Positions 23,858 to 36,050 of a stretch of DNA of 64,000 nucleotides are shown in pieces. How positions within the stretch are numbered: position 1 is the first letter of the stretch; each line of letters opens with the position of its first letter. The notes beneath the pieces are model-generated. The model did not search any database and was not told the origin of the DNA. It was given only the letters and a program-made list of their open reading frames with translations. The stretch is from Progne subis subis (Eukaryota > Chordata > Aves > Passeriformes > Hirundinidae): assembly GCA_022316685.1 (NCBI GenBank), contig JAKJHU010000023.1, forward strand, positions 2,157,192 to 2,221,191. The letters run 5' to 3'. The translations under genes and the position numbers were made by a program.

Positions 23858-23983
23858 GTTTTTTGTTTTTGGTTTATTTTTGGTTTTTTTTTTTGTTGTT
23901 GTTGTTGTTGTTGTTTTGGTTTTTATTTTGTTTTTTGGTTTTTTTTTGGGGGGGGGGTTTGGTTTTGGTTTTTTTTTTTTTTT
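23858..23983 (+). repeat. T/G tract with (GTT)n and G10
   Basis: About 126 bases are almost all T and G. The tract includes about seven gtt units (23894-23914) and a run of ten G (23948-23957), followed by pairs of G separated by T runs. It ends in a T run. Confidence 0.9.
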
Positions 23984-26385
23984 CAGTAGCATTTTAAGTA
24001 TTTTTTCTCCTGTTACAATTATCCCATCCTTATAATTTTGTAAAGGAAGAAAGCTACTTTTCAGTAAAAGTTTAAGAGCAATTGAGCTGTCCAAGCAGAA
24101 TATTGTATTAGAAAGGTTATAATTAATTTTAAAATTGTACTTTTAATTGCACTGGTTTTATTATTCCAAATTATTATTCTACCATACATAGATAGTGGAT
24201 TTTTTATAATTTCATTTAGTTTCTAAAAACATCTAAGCCTTTTTTAGTCCAGGGATTTTAGTACTTCAAATTAATTTCAAAGGTAAAATGAGACACTACT
24301 TCTGTGTCCAAATTTCAGGATGGATTTCTTTTTGTACTTGGATGACTTTGGTAGGCATTTTTATTCACTTTGAACTAGATTATGTTGGAGTTGTGTAAGG
24401 TATCTGATAGATAGGAATTAAAGGAATTGGGGAGTTCTATGGGTTTCTCTTGTTGCTATCTTTATTCATAAACATCTATATCCATCTTACATTTTAAGTC
24501 CCTGAAAATTTGCTATTTCTCTAATAAGCTCAGGACAACTTGTTAGAAATTTCCATTTAAATTATTTGAACAGTCTGCTCTTGCCTTGAAACTGTCCATC
24601 ATAAATTCCTGTTCCAACAAGATCCTGTAAACAAACAATTCTCACTAATGAATTTCATGGTAAAAATAGACACTTGGGTTATAAAGAACAGTCTTTTACT
24701 TCAGAATAAATTGAATCTGCCTGAGGATTAGATAATGGTTCAACTTTCTGGTTCATCTGCTCCTTGACTCCTCAAGTCTTTCACAATGTGTTGAGACTCC
24801 CACCTCCAAAGTGCCACCCACTCCTGCTAACTCTGGTTTTGTTCTGGGATACCGCCTGTCAGATTCCAGCTAATAAGGAAATGAAAGTCACCTTGTCCAT
24901 GGCTGTAGACTTACAGAGTGATGAATTTGTTTTGTTTGGCTTAAAGAGGGGGTTAAACATGGGGGAAGTGAGCTGTATTATACACTCTAATCCATGACTG
25001 CTCTGCCTCCTCTTCCCTTTCAAATGCTGGGTTATAAAATTTTGAGAAGTCTAAATTCCAGGGATGACTCTAACAATTTAGTATATTTCACAGTCCTTGA
25101 GAATTGTTTTATAGTCTATCTCTCTGAAGCAAATGGTACTCACAGGCATGAAAGTCAGAAAATATGCACATGAAAGAAATTAACTCCGAAACGGGTGGTA
25201 AGATATTTATGCCCTAAAAACAAAGTAGTCTGTGAATTCTTTTCCTATTGCTTATAACTACATTATGTTTCGGTTTTTAATTTTGGTGGGTTTTTTTCAT
25301 TTTCACATGAAAGTTAGATGTTTTATGAGAAAGAGTTTTAGAATGTGTGACCTTATTTTCAGCAGTAGTTCACTTCATACCTGAGTGAATTACTTTACTC
25401 AAAAAAATAGCATAAAACCATATCATAGTAAAATTCAACATAGTTGGTAATATAGTCAAGGTTTCCCTTGTGACAAGGCCATGTTATTTTTCAGACTGTA
25501 ACTATCCCACTATATATGCATTAATCCCTAGAACACACTCAGGTGAAGTGCTGAGAACACAATTGAGGACTTTGGTTTCCCCCATTCTTTTGTTGGTTTC
25601 AAGCAAGTTAGAGACTCCTAAAAAGTGTGTCAAGCAAGATGGAGTCCTGGATACCTTGGGATTTTTTTTTTCAGGGGAGTGGTATGAGGTCTTCTCTGTG
25701 GTTTTAATTTTCATCGCCAACACCACTTTAGCTCCTTCCATTTTTGTTGTGTGTCCTCTTGCTGCACCTGAGCAAAGGAACAAGAAAATAGGTCTGGCTG
25801 TTCAGTTCCCTGGTGGCAGAGCTGGGCTGGTTTTGGTTTCATTAACTACAGCAAAAGAGGGGTTCCATCTTTCATGGCAAGTGAGGAAAAAAAAAAAAGG
25901 GCAAAGCAAGTTTTTCATCAGACATGCAGAAACAGTGAAATGCCTTCATTTCTTGTTTAGTTTCCTGGTTTCTAGTGTAACTAGGGGGCTGTATGCATTT
26001 CCTAATGGTGGATCACCTCCTGAGCAGTTTTCTCCTATGTGAGTAATGTTGTAGCAGTGCCAAGCTGAAGTTAATAAGCGCTTGTTTAATGAAATCTATG
26101 TAATTTTTTTATATTGTTACAATTTTGAAAAAAATTTAAATGTTTTCATACAATAATATGAAGCACAAAGTTCAATTCAGTGGCTATTTAAAATCTGCGG
26201 GCTATTGGTATGTATGTGTATTGCGTGAATATCTGTAAATCAGCTACATAAACTCAACAAATTATTTTTCAAGCAAAATTTTCAGTCCAGAATATTGTAT
26301 TAAGTGTTAGGACTTGTGAGTAACTTTAAGCTCTGGAGCTCTCATAGTTAGTCACTTACGCAAAGTTAATCAGTGAATGGTACAC

Positions 26386-26430
26386 TTGTTTTGTTTGGGT
26401 TTGTTTTTGGTTGTTTTGCTTTTTTTTTTT
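26386..26430 (+). repeat. T/G tract 39 bases upstream of exon 13
   Basis: A tract of tttg and ggttg units passes into T10, interrupted by one C. It ends about 39 bases before the exon 13 start, so it probably overlaps the branch-site and polypyrimidine zone of that acceptor. Confidence 0.85.
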
Positions 26431-26469
26431 ACTTTGGAACACATTCTCTAAAACATGCTTTCATTGTAG

Positions 26470-26589
26470 GCATTTCAAGAAGATCTGGAACAGGAACAAG
26501 TCAAGGTGAATTCCCTAACCCATATGGTAGTGGTAGTGGATGAAAACAGTGGTGACAGAGCTACTGCTGCCCTGGAAGAGCAGCTTCAG
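26470..26589 (+). CDS. DMD: Dystrophin exon 13 (spectrin repeat 2)
   Basis: The exon has 40 codons (120 nt, equal to human exon 13, residues 495-534), phase 0 at both ends. It begins [10 protein letters not shown] and ends AALEEQLQ. The acceptor is tcattgtag and the donor gtaatg. The central [20 protein letters not shown] is nearly identical to the human sequence I recall. It forms helix B of repeat 2. Because the exon is a whole number of codons, skipping it would keep the frame. Confidence 0.98.
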
Positions 26590-29500
26590 GTAATGATTAA
26601 ATGGCAATGCCGGTCCCAAAAGATTGAAATAGGAAAATTTTTAAATAAGCAAAACCAGATAGTGAATGTGTACAGGATCATAATTTGTGGACCAACAATG
26701 GTTATCAAGAAATATTAAGAATATTCTGTATTTTTCTAAAGCACTTTTGTGCGGAAAGCCATAATTTATTTTCCGTTATTTTGTCATGGCCATGTTTCTT
26801 AGGAAACAGAGGGAACTATCACTAGATTGGGTTTTCTAATTACAATCACTTGAGTATCTTTAAGAGAATGACACATTGGAGATACATTTGTGAGAGAACT
26901 AGTAGCCAAGATATTCTAAAAGTTTTTCAAATATTAACTTGCTCATAGTAAAAGTTCACTATAAAAGTTGCTATTGCTGTATTATTTATATTTCAATGGT
27001 CTTACTAGAACTTCTGAATGAAATTGGATAAACAGAAGTCAATAATTAATGTTGAGATACATTGAAGGAGGGTTCTCTTGTTTGAGTGGTCAGCTCTTCA
27101 GGCACACAGCTCAAGAGGAATTGCAATCTTATGGCCAAGATCCCTTTTAATATTCTCTTTCAGAAAGGAGAAACTGTTTTTCTTTCATTCCACTCTATTA
27201 CCTAAGAAAATAAGAGTTTGTGGGTTTCTAAATCATTAACACCCAAGGTTTCTCTAGAGAAGCTATCAATACATTCAGCCAGAAGGTATAGCTGTAGCAC
27301 AGACAGGTACCTGTGTGTTGTCTTGAACTGCAGATAATTTGGGTACCAATACCAGTAAATTAGTAATTGGTTTGGAATTTAGAGTAGGTTTTTCTGAGAT
27401 GCTCAGCACTGCCACTTCAAATGTAATTCTCAATTTTCTCTACTGCAGCTACTTAGTCATTCAAGGAGCACAACCCAGCCAAGATAAGAATGCACCCTCT
27501 ACTGATCCATAATTATTAATTCCTTTTGACTTCATCTTAAGTGTCAGAACTGTGGTGCATCTGCTCAAAATAGTCTTAACCTTCCAGAATTTTTTGCCAG
27601 CCAGCTGTTCAGTGAAATAAAGCAGATCCCTAGCAAGACCATGGCTTCAGAAGTTAAACTAAACTTGTAAGATATCTTGAATGGAAGAAGAGAGAAAATA
27701 ATTAACAGTATTTGATATTTATGGCACTTCATGAATTAGAGGATGTAGAAACAAGAATTTTTAATAGTGTGGAAAACAAATGAATCATTGGTGGGTTGTT
27801 AGACAATTAATCTAATTTCATATCTTCAGAAAGAAGAATTAAGGGAATACCAGGTGACACAGCTTCATCCCACATTGTTACAATGGTTGGAAAGGTACCA
27901 TTAGTATCCTGTGCAACATCTGCGGCTGACCCATATTGGAATAAAGAGTGAAATAGAACTCAGATGTTACTGCAATACCTTAAAGAAACATAATGAATAA
28001 TTAATGGAAATTAATTTCCACACAGTGGAAATACACTATTTGTAACTTACTAGTGCAGAAAGTACCAATTATTACTGTCTTGGAAAAGATATATTCCTTG
28101 AAAGATGGCAGGAAGACAATTTCTGAGTCCCCTCACCCTGCAGCACTGGGCATCTCTGAGCAGAGCATGAGGTGGTGTGGAACAGTCCATTTGCTTCTTG
28201 TTACACCCTTTATTCACAGTTCCTTACAGAAGAAGCTATAATTCCATTGCTCTGGAAGTCAAATATGTAGCACTATTACAGCTGTTAATAAAACTCAGGT
28301 AAAGATATAAAGCTATAGGGTTTAGAGGTTTAGGGAGGTGTGGAAACTTTCGTACTTTAATGCCCAGGAGAATGGAGTTCACCTGCTCTCCTAGTGAAAT
28401 GTTACACCTCTTTTTTGTGTACAGGAACTCTTTGGATTTTTTTTTTTTATTATTATTATTTTTTCATATCACTTTCAGTCTAACTATAAGCACAGGAGAT
28501 AAAATGTGTTGACAGGCACAACAATTAGAGCTTTTTCACAAAAAACACAATAGAGGAAAGTTCCAAGCTTGATTATATATCTGTCTGTCTGACTGCTAAA
28601 AGTAGAACAAAACAAGAGCATGAACTGTCAGACAAAAGAGCTTAATAAGAGTAGCTCACTGAGATGCTCGTCAGGATCAGATTAGGAAGAAAATGAGCAG
28701 TTATTTCCATGTAATAGTCCAAGATGCATTTTCCAAGGAGGTGCAATTCAGTTATGCCTTTCTTTTTGAGGTGGTGATTCCTGAAATATTTTAATACGTA
28801 TAAATATCTATGTATGCATTGTGCATTCTTTTTTTCAAATGTCTGTATAAGACAGATTTTTGAAGCCTAAAATGAACTTGTGGAGGTTTTAGGTCCCAGG
28901 AAGGTTGTCAAGTATCTATGCTGATTTTAAATGAACTGTATAGAAGTTCATAAGTCTTATTGTCTATGCAACACCATATCTATTTAAGAGGCAATTAATG
29001 ACATCAAAGCCAAAAGTGTCCCCTGAAATAAATTATTAATTGAAAATTTACCCTTGCGTGGAAAACTAAAACTAAACACAGTTTTAGGGGTTTTCTTAGA
29101 AACAGCTGTCCCCCTAAGGTAGAGAGACTACAGCTAGACTGGGTGAGTGTGAAGAATAAAGCTACTTTTGCATTACTTTGTTTACGTAACATGCCAATGT
29201 GTGACATATTGAGAGGCTCTGTTCATGCTGCTATGAAAAACCTGCTGTTTAGACTTAAAACGCCAAGACCCCAATTAAACTCAATCCATGGATTTACCAA
29301 GGCAGCTGTGGAATAAGGCTCAAATCTGTATTTAGTGCTGCAAAATCAAACCACTTTAGTAGGAAAGCTGTTGCTGTACTCTGACTCATTTCTACGGGAA
29401 GAATGGAGGGAATTATCTTCAGCTCAGAGAAATGGCTGGATAACATACAGAAGCCAGGAATGCAGGGAGATTCTTTTCCCTAATTTTCCCTGGCAGACAA

Positions 29501-32436
29501 CAGGTCTCTTGAGGACTCTTGTGGGCTAGCTCAAATTAGAGGCTTCCCCAGGCTTCAGGGGTCAGGGTCTGTGCCAGGAAGAAATTTGTATTAAGTGTAT
29601 CAGATGCTACTTGATGGCTTATTCCCCTGCTGGGGGAAAGGAGCTGAGAGTGTATTTTCCAGGATTTTATGTTCATATTATTCTGGGTACTGTCCTTTGA
29701 TTGAAGATGATGTATGTGTAGTTCTTGTAAAAATACATCAAAATAAGTGAGAAATTTTAAAGAATGAGTGGAGTACTTCAGTTGATTCACTGAGCACTTA
29801 TGACAGGAAGTTGCATCCTACAGACTTCAGGGATTTCCAAGACCTGCTTATCATAACAGTATGATATTCCTGGCTGATGCCTGGGAAGTTGAAACCTCCC
29901 AAAAGGACAAGGGTTACTGATCTAGAAATTGCTCCTAATTCCCTGGAGAATAGTTTACATCCTGAGCAGCCTGGAGTTCTCCATCCTAGATTTCCAGCTG
30001 TGGGACTCACTCCACCAAGATCTCATTAATATCACAGCTGTGGGACCTGACCAGAGCTTCCAGTTCATCCTGTTTGTTTCTCCCACTCCACATGTTGGTG
30101 TACGAAATGTTGAACATTTCAGAACTGCACACAAAACTTACTGCTGGTAGAAATTCTGTGAATTAGCTAAATATTCAGTTGTAAAGAATTAATTTTGGAT
30201 ATAGGCAAAAGCATTTTCCCACTTTTTCTCATTATTTTAAAAAGGGGATAGCTATACCTAATTAGAAAAACATTTATCAAATAAGCTCTTTTAGTTGCAG
30301 GCTTGTAGTACGTTATTTTTGTCCTGTGTTTCCAAGAGTTATGTTTTACTCATTTTCTTCTGTTTTTGTGCTTCCTTACTTTGACTTTTTAGGAGACTAA
30401 AATATTTCATATTCTGCTTTTGATAGTCAAAAGAAATGTTTCAGTGTCCTCTGAGTAGAAAAAAAAATCTTTTGCATGCAGATTTCTCTAAGAATTCAAG
30501 TTAGAGCTGTAAGAAAAGGCATTTTTTTTACAGGAAGGCATTTTACTTGTTAATGTGGATTCAGTCAATTTCTCTGAAAATTTGTTCTCCCAGGTGTTAG
30601 GAACACTTGGAGCAGTCTGCGTTTCTGGGCATCACACAGACAGCTGTTTGATGTGGATAGAGTTAACGTTGAGCACCATGTGATTTAGTATAATAACTAC
30701 TTTATAAATAACAGTCCTGACATGATATTTCAAACTTGAAACTTTCATGTCTTACTGAACAATGTATCTTGGTCTCATGCTTGTTATGGGTTCCCCTGAG
30801 AAATAACTAGATTTAAGGGAGGTCACAGAATCAGAACTTTTATCAGTGCAGTTACTTGGTCATTTTGCTTACTTTATTAAAAGAAAAGGTCTTGTTTAAT
30901 TGTTTAAAAAAAAAAAAAAAGTTTTTGTGACTCTGAAATTATATGATGAAAGTGGCATTTTGTATTAACTTTTTTGCTGTGCAAATCAATATATTTCTCA
31001 CGGTTAATGCAGAGCCAGATGTTTGATATTGTTCTTTTGAGGTTTTGGTGTTTTCTAGATGACCAAACAAAAAAAAAAAAATATTTTGATGGTGTACCAC
31101 AGTGATAATTGATGGAGATATTATAGCTGTTGTTGAGAGAAAAAAAAAAAATTTCATGGTAATCATCAAGAAAAGTCAGTGTTTGGATGTGAACTATTTA
31201 AAAGTTACTCAGGTATGAGGATTTTTATAAAATAGCTATGAGAAAAGATATGCTTATGAGTTTTGAACCAGTAATTAACAAGGTAAAAAATATTCAAGTT
31301 GAAGATTTTTATGTTTTTGGTGTCCACTAAATGGAAAATTGTATCTGCTGACTTTTTACTGTGACATAAAACTGTTAAAGCAACAAATTCAGATGGGATT
31401 CTTTAAATTTTATCTTCCGTATCCTAGGAAGATAAATTTAATTTTTTTTCTTTCTGATAGAAAATACAGTTCTAATTTTAATTTTGTTTTTTTGAATCCA
31501 CTGTTTGGATGCTACATTTTTTGCTGAAATTAAATTATAATCTCTATGAGAAATATTTAAATACAAAAGACATACCATCATATCATATCTCAATTTATAA
31601 GGGACCCATAGGTGTCATGAACTAAATAACTAAATATGTTAAAAGGAAGAAACTATTATCTTTTGGTCAGGATGTGCTTTCAAAGTGGATGAAAAATTAA
31701 GAACACAGTAGTATAGAGTATCTTTCCAGAATAGTATTTTTTTAAAAAAATTGGGAACAGCTGAATAATTTTCTTTTGGTGTCCAGAGTAATTAAGTCAC
31801 CATAAATCATTGCAGTAAAGTTTACTATCATCAACTAAAATGAGGGAGAAGAGAACAAGATGGTTGGTGTTTCATGTAATTTAAATATACCTACTAGCAT
31901 ATGCTACATATACCTGGGAAACCTCTGTGGGATTTCTGAGGGTGTGGAAGTTTATAAGGGTGGGTTGTTTTTTTTCCACTGCAATATTTTAAAAGAGGTA
32001 AGAGCTTTGACCAGCTGTACTGATGATGCAACTTAAAAGCCAAATGTTTTGGGTTTTTTTCTTGCTTTGGCCACATCTTTGGCCATCATGTTTATGTTTC
32101 AAGTAGTTCTGTTTTGGGCATCTTGAAGTTTTGAAAGAGAGCGTTTTTTTGAAAGTGTAGTACTAGAGACTTGCTAGAAAACTGTCTGTAGATTAGTATT
32201 AAAATATTATGTGTTTAGATCTATTGCTTTCCCTATTCTGTCCATTTTGGTTTTATTACAAATGGTCCAGTATCAGTGTGATATGCAACATATTTTAAGG
32301 GCATATGCCTGAAAAAAGTCAATAAGGAAAATGTTTCCATATAAAAATTGTAATGCCATAAGGAAAACAGCTTTCCTTTTTAGGAAGGAAAAAGTAAACA
32401 AATGCAGAACTCTCTTTTGTGTTTCTTTCTCTCCAG
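26590..32436 (+). other. DMD: Intron 13 of DMD
   Basis: The intron is 5,847 bases long. The only recognised repeat is the antisense CR1 endonuclease remnant near 29.8-30.1 kb. The rest is AT-rich, with short A runs near 30.9 and 31.1 kb and no other feature I can name. Confidence 0.93.
29797..30125 (-). pseudogene. CR1 LINE endonuclease-domain remnant, antisense
   Basis: On the minus strand the frame covering 29798-30010 reads SRSVTLVLLGGFNFPGIS, then further residues down to KSVGCNFLS. This matches the apurinic-type endonuclease of CR1 ORF2, whose usual core is a VLVGDFNFPDI-like motif followed by a DNFLTQ-like block. The conserved aspartate of GDFN is glycine here, so the copy is dead. At 30045-30120 the + strand 'ttcatcctgtttgtttctcc' then 'catgttggtgtac' is the antisense of the CR1 block just before the endonuclease, and the part between is partly deleted. 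It is an old fragment of the 5' half of ORF2, a region rarely kept in avian CR1 copies. Confidence 0.7.
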
Positions 32437-32538
32437 CACTTTGGAAAAAGGTGGGCAGCCATCTGTAGATGGACAGAGGAACGATGGGTCCTTCTGCAAG
32501 ATATTCTTCGTAAATGGCAGCATTTTGCAGAAGAGCAG
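32437..32538 (+). CDS. DMD: Dystrophin exon 14 (end of repeat 2)
   Basis: The exon has 34 codons (102 nt, equal to human exon 14, residues 535-568), phase 0 at both ends. It begins [17 protein letters not shown] and ends FAEEQ. The acceptor is tctctccag and the donor gtgagt. The two tryptophan motifs, KRWAAICRW and RWVLLQDIL, are helix C of repeat 2 and the junction into repeat 3. It differs from human mainly in its first residues (HFGKRW against VLGDRW in my recollection). Confidence 0.98.
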
Positions 32539-32657
32539 GTGAGTAGCTTTTTAAGTTATACATTGGAGAGTCCTTCAAAACATTATAATAAATATAATTT
32601 TATGTCTATATACAGGAAAGGTCTGATGAAAGCTTTTTCTCTCCAATTTTATTTCAG
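32539..32657 (+). other. DMD: Intron 14 of DMD, 119-base micro-intron
   Basis: The donor is gtgagt and the acceptor tatttcag. It has a T-rich tract and a plausible branch site, gtctgatg, about 40 bases from the AG. Human intron 14, at 107 bases, is the smallest intron of human DMD, so the tiny size is conserved between bird and mammal. It has no stop in the exon 14 frame. Its length is not a multiple of three, so retention would read through and stop in exon 15 at 32698-32700. Confidence 0.97.
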
Positions 32658-32765
32658 TGCCTTTTTGATGCATGGCTTACTGAGAAAGAAGATGCTGTGA
32701 GCAAAATTCATACAACTGGCTTTGGAGATCAGAATGAAATGCTGACCAATCTAAGCAAATTGGCT
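32658..32765 (+). CDS. DMD: Dystrophin exon 15 (spectrin repeat 3, helix A)
   Basis: The exon has 36 codons (108 nt, equal to human exon 15, residues 569-604), phase 0 at both ends. It begins [14 protein letters not shown] and ends LTNLSKLA. The acceptor is tatttcag and the donor gtatgt. [10 protein letters not shown] holds the conserved helix A tryptophan of repeat 3. [14 protein letters not shown] is almost the same as in human. It is paired with exon 14 across the micro-intron. Confidence 0.98.
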
Positions 32766-33873
32766 GTATGTGTTTTTCATTCTTTTATTTTATACTCAGT
32801 TCTTTGATCTGAGTCTGCATGCACATGGTACTACCCCACTCTCAGACCCTATGGTTTAACAGAACCTCTGTTTCATACTTGAGGAGTGGGATTTGCCTCC
32901 TGTGGATGGAATAAGTTGGTCCATAGCCCTGCTGGTAAAGGAACTAGAGATGTTTTTCTTGGTTGTATCTTCAGTCAAAAGTTCATGAGATAAAATAGCA
33001 TTTGGGTGTCTTAGAAATATGTGTACTTATATAGTGAAAGTTTCTTTGTTGATAGTGTTGGTGTATATATTGTGGGCGAGACTATCTATACATATGTGCA
33101 AAGGAATATGCATATGAGGAAGTACTTATCCTACACTAAACCACATTATCCATTCCTTGAACTTGAAAAAGTTCATAAGCTCAGAAGTTATGAAATGTTG
33201 AAATTAGTGTTCCTTTACAACTGTAACTCAGCATCAGAAATGTAGTTACGTGCACAAAACTCATCCTTTGCACCACATCCTCCACCTCACCCTTCTGCAA
33301 ATTCTCCGCTTGTGCATGGTCTTTATGGAGGGAACGTGGGTCTGGCTGTGCCTGTAGGGGTGAAAAACTTGTGTCAGCCTAGACTTGGCAATGGCTTTAC
33401 AGCAGTAGAACTTTTGTAAAGAAAATGGTCCTGTATGTGCTATTTCTGTATGTAATGATGACTGCCTAGCGTTTAGGGGAGAGGAAACAGTCATGTCCGT
33501 GCTTTGGTTAAAATAGGTGAATTATTGCTTTATTAAGAACAAAACTCGTAATCTTTTCAGGCATGAATAGTTCTTTATTATCAGTTAGTTATTATTAATT
33601 ATTAAGTAATAAATATACCAGTATCAATCAATTATATATTGTTCATTAAATATTTTTACTGGATATACATAACTTGGTTATAGGTATCTCAGGCTCAGCC
33701 TTACATTTTTAAAGGTTAATTAAGGATTTATGTCCTTCTCATCATTCTGTATTAAAAGTAGAAACATTCAGGCTCTGGGTCACAAGAAATACCATGATGT
33801 TTCTGAGGTTTGAGTAACTGTGATGTTTCTAAAATTCAGTCTGTTTTATCCTCACATATACAAATGTATAAAG

Positions 33874-33876
<3 letters not shown>

Positions 33877-33905
<29 letters not shown>

Positions 33906-34057
33906 CAAAAAACCCCAAAAAACCCCAAAAAACCAAACAAACAACAACAACAACAAAAAAAAACCCCACAAAAAAACCACAACCACACACAGACAAAAAA
34001 CCCAAAACAAACAAAACAAAAACAAACAAACAAAAAAACACCAAAAAACCCCCACCT
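33877..34057 (+). repeat. A29 run plus A/C-only tract
   Basis: The tract starts with A29 (33877-33905). About 150 bases limited to A and C follow, with (caa)n near 33942-33956 and ccca blocks. One or two G occur in the whole tract. At 181 bases it is the longest of its class here. Confidence 0.9.
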
Positions 34058-34351
34058 AAACTTACAGACTGATTGTTTGATTCCACTGTAGCTGGTTCAG
34101 AATTATTGGTAGATGTTCCTTTGATACACAGAAGGACTCAGTAGTTAATTTAAGAACATAAAGATTGATTTTTAGCGTCATCTTGAGATGCTAATTATTA
34201 CATTGCCATATATCTTTTTTTTTTTTTTTTCCTCTTCCTTCTTTTTCCTTCTGAAACACTTTAGGGGTTAATAAAAATATGCATTTAGAAGTACAGACTT
34301 GGATTTTGATTAAAGGTTGCTTAGGATTAAGTAAACCTTATAAAGGAAGGA

Positions 34352-34401
34352 AAACATGTACTTATATACTTATATAAACTTACTTATACTTATATATAAA
34401 A
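34352..34401 (+). repeat. Degenerate (ACTTAT)n repeat
   Basis: Five or so imperfect units of acttat lie at about 34360-34395, in intron 15. It is a short interrupted microsatellite. Confidence 0.7.
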
Positions 34402-35289
34402 GAGTATATACTTTTTGGAAATTCTAGCAATCTAACATGTCAGCAATCATGAAACTGACTTCAAGACAGGCTTTTAACTAATAATAGATTAAAGACAACT
34501 CAATCTCTTTAGAGTACAACTTTAGAGTACCTTCATGAAGAAAACACATTATGAGAAATTCAAATTTATTCAAAAAGATGGGTACTTTTGGATTTCAGAA
34601 GGTTGCTAGAGCACATAGGTACAGAGGGTTGAAATGTTTGTCACGAATTCTGGAGTAGCAGACTATTAAGGTTTCCAAGTGTTAAGGGTAGGGCCAGTTT
34701 GGGTACCTTGCAGAATTGCTTTAAAACACAATGTTGAGAAGGAAACACTTTTGTAGTATTTTTGTAAGTTTCATTAATGAACTCTTATGAAGTTAAAGTT
34801 ATGTTAAAATTATGCTGCCAGTTTAAATTGTTTAGCCTTATTTTAATGAAATTATTGTGGTCTTTCAGGAAGCTGAGTGAATAACATAAAATAGTAAATA
34901 AAATAATTTTTCATGAGTTTCCATGAACCTCAACAAGAATCATGAACAGAACAAGTGGAGTTTATTAATTGCAACTTACTCTTTTTTACACATGAATAAC
35001 TTTGATCTTTTTAGAAACATGATTGATAATTCAATTGTTTAGGTATTTAAATATTTGTGGTATGCTAAAAGAAAACTGCCTCTTTAGTGTCTTTAATTTG
35101 CAGCAGAAAATTAGCTTTTACTTTTGGTATTCCCTCTCTCAGTTTTTAGACCTAGTAGCAGTCATTTCCAAATTCCAGTATGTGTTTTTACATTCAGACA
35201 AAGCCAAATTGCTTGGAGTTTTGAATATGGCAATTTACTATTTTAATCTTGTCTGAACCTTTGGGAATATGTACTAATATATCAGCCAC

Positions 35290-35293
<4 letters not shown>

Positions 35294-35337
<44 letters not shown>
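35294..35337 (+). repeat. T44 homopolymer
   Basis: This is an uninterrupted run of 44 T. It could be the poly(A) tail of a minus-strand retroposed sequence or a pure mononucleotide expansion. No body or duplication was recognised. Confidence 0.92.
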
Positions 35338-35339
<2 letters not shown>

Positions 35340-35945
35340 AGAGATTAGATTCTCCTCTTGCATGGGCTTGTAGAATTAGGGAAAAATGGGATCATACTAT
35401 GCTGACCCTGACATGCATATTGTGCCTGTCTTTTGGTATATTTTATTTTGACATGTTTCAATTTAGTAGAGGACAAGCTTTCATCAAGGATCACTCTTAG
35501 GTCTGAATTGTAAAAGCAAGTCTGTGAGGGAATAAAAATGTATCTTTTCACTTTGAATAAAGATATTTATATTCTTAACAAAATCATATCTTGATCCCTC
35601 AGTTGTCCAGTAATTTCCAGCAAGAAATTATAACATTAGTTGTTCCTGCTAGACCTGAAGAATTTTAGATTTGCTTTTGTAATATGGCATCAGAGGCTCC
35701 AGCCTGTTTTCTGCCTCACTTACATGCACAACTTTGTCACGTTATGGTTGTGTTCTTTAGCTAGTCTCTAACCAGAAGGAGATTTCTGAAGGTAATTTAT
35801 TAAAACATTTAGCATTGTGACTGTTCATTTGAAGTTCTACAACCCTCCTACAAGGCTTTAAGAATTCTAAAGTGACTGATGTGAAACAGATCTGTTGAGA
35901 TACTGTTCACAATAGGAAAAAAACTTGACTTTTATATCACATTAA

Positions 35946-36050
35946 AGTCCACAGGCTTTAGCCTGCTTCAGTGTGAGCTCTCCACAGGGTGACAGTTTCC
36001 TTGAGAGCACCTCTGCCTGCTCTGGTGTGGGGTCCTCCATGGAATGCAGT
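35946..36050 (+). mobile_element. Fragment of a dispersed bird repeat
   Basis: The blocks 'gtgagctctccacagggt' (35971-35988), 'ctgcctgctctggtgt' and 'ggggtcctccat' resemble an internally repetitive GC-rich sequence common in bird genomes, in which tgctccggcgtgggctcc-like units recur. I recall it as associated with ERVL-type elements but cannot confirm that from the sequence. The copy is decayed. Confidence 0.5.

Larger units (their letters stand above)
21364..26469 (+). other. DMD: Intron 12 of DMD
   Basis: The intron is 5,106 bases long. It holds an A/C tract (21857-21939), an A25 run (23591-23615), a T/G tract with a G10 run (23858-23983) and a shorter T/G tract just before exon 13 (26386-26430). 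A moderately GC-rich stretch at 25470-26042 happens to stay open in one frame for 190 codons but lacks an ATG start. No interspersed repeat was recognised. Confidence 0.93.

Noticed and set aside
31590..31625. 'gggacccataggtgtcatga', similar to a block of antisense CR1
   Set aside because: It is only about 20 bases long with no flanking CR1 blocks or terminal repeats, so chance similarity cannot be excluded.
32419..32700. 93-codon frame running from before exon 14 through intron 14
   Set aside because: It is exon 14 continued into the stop-free micro-intron. The conserved splice sites and the human exon lengths show that the intron is removed.
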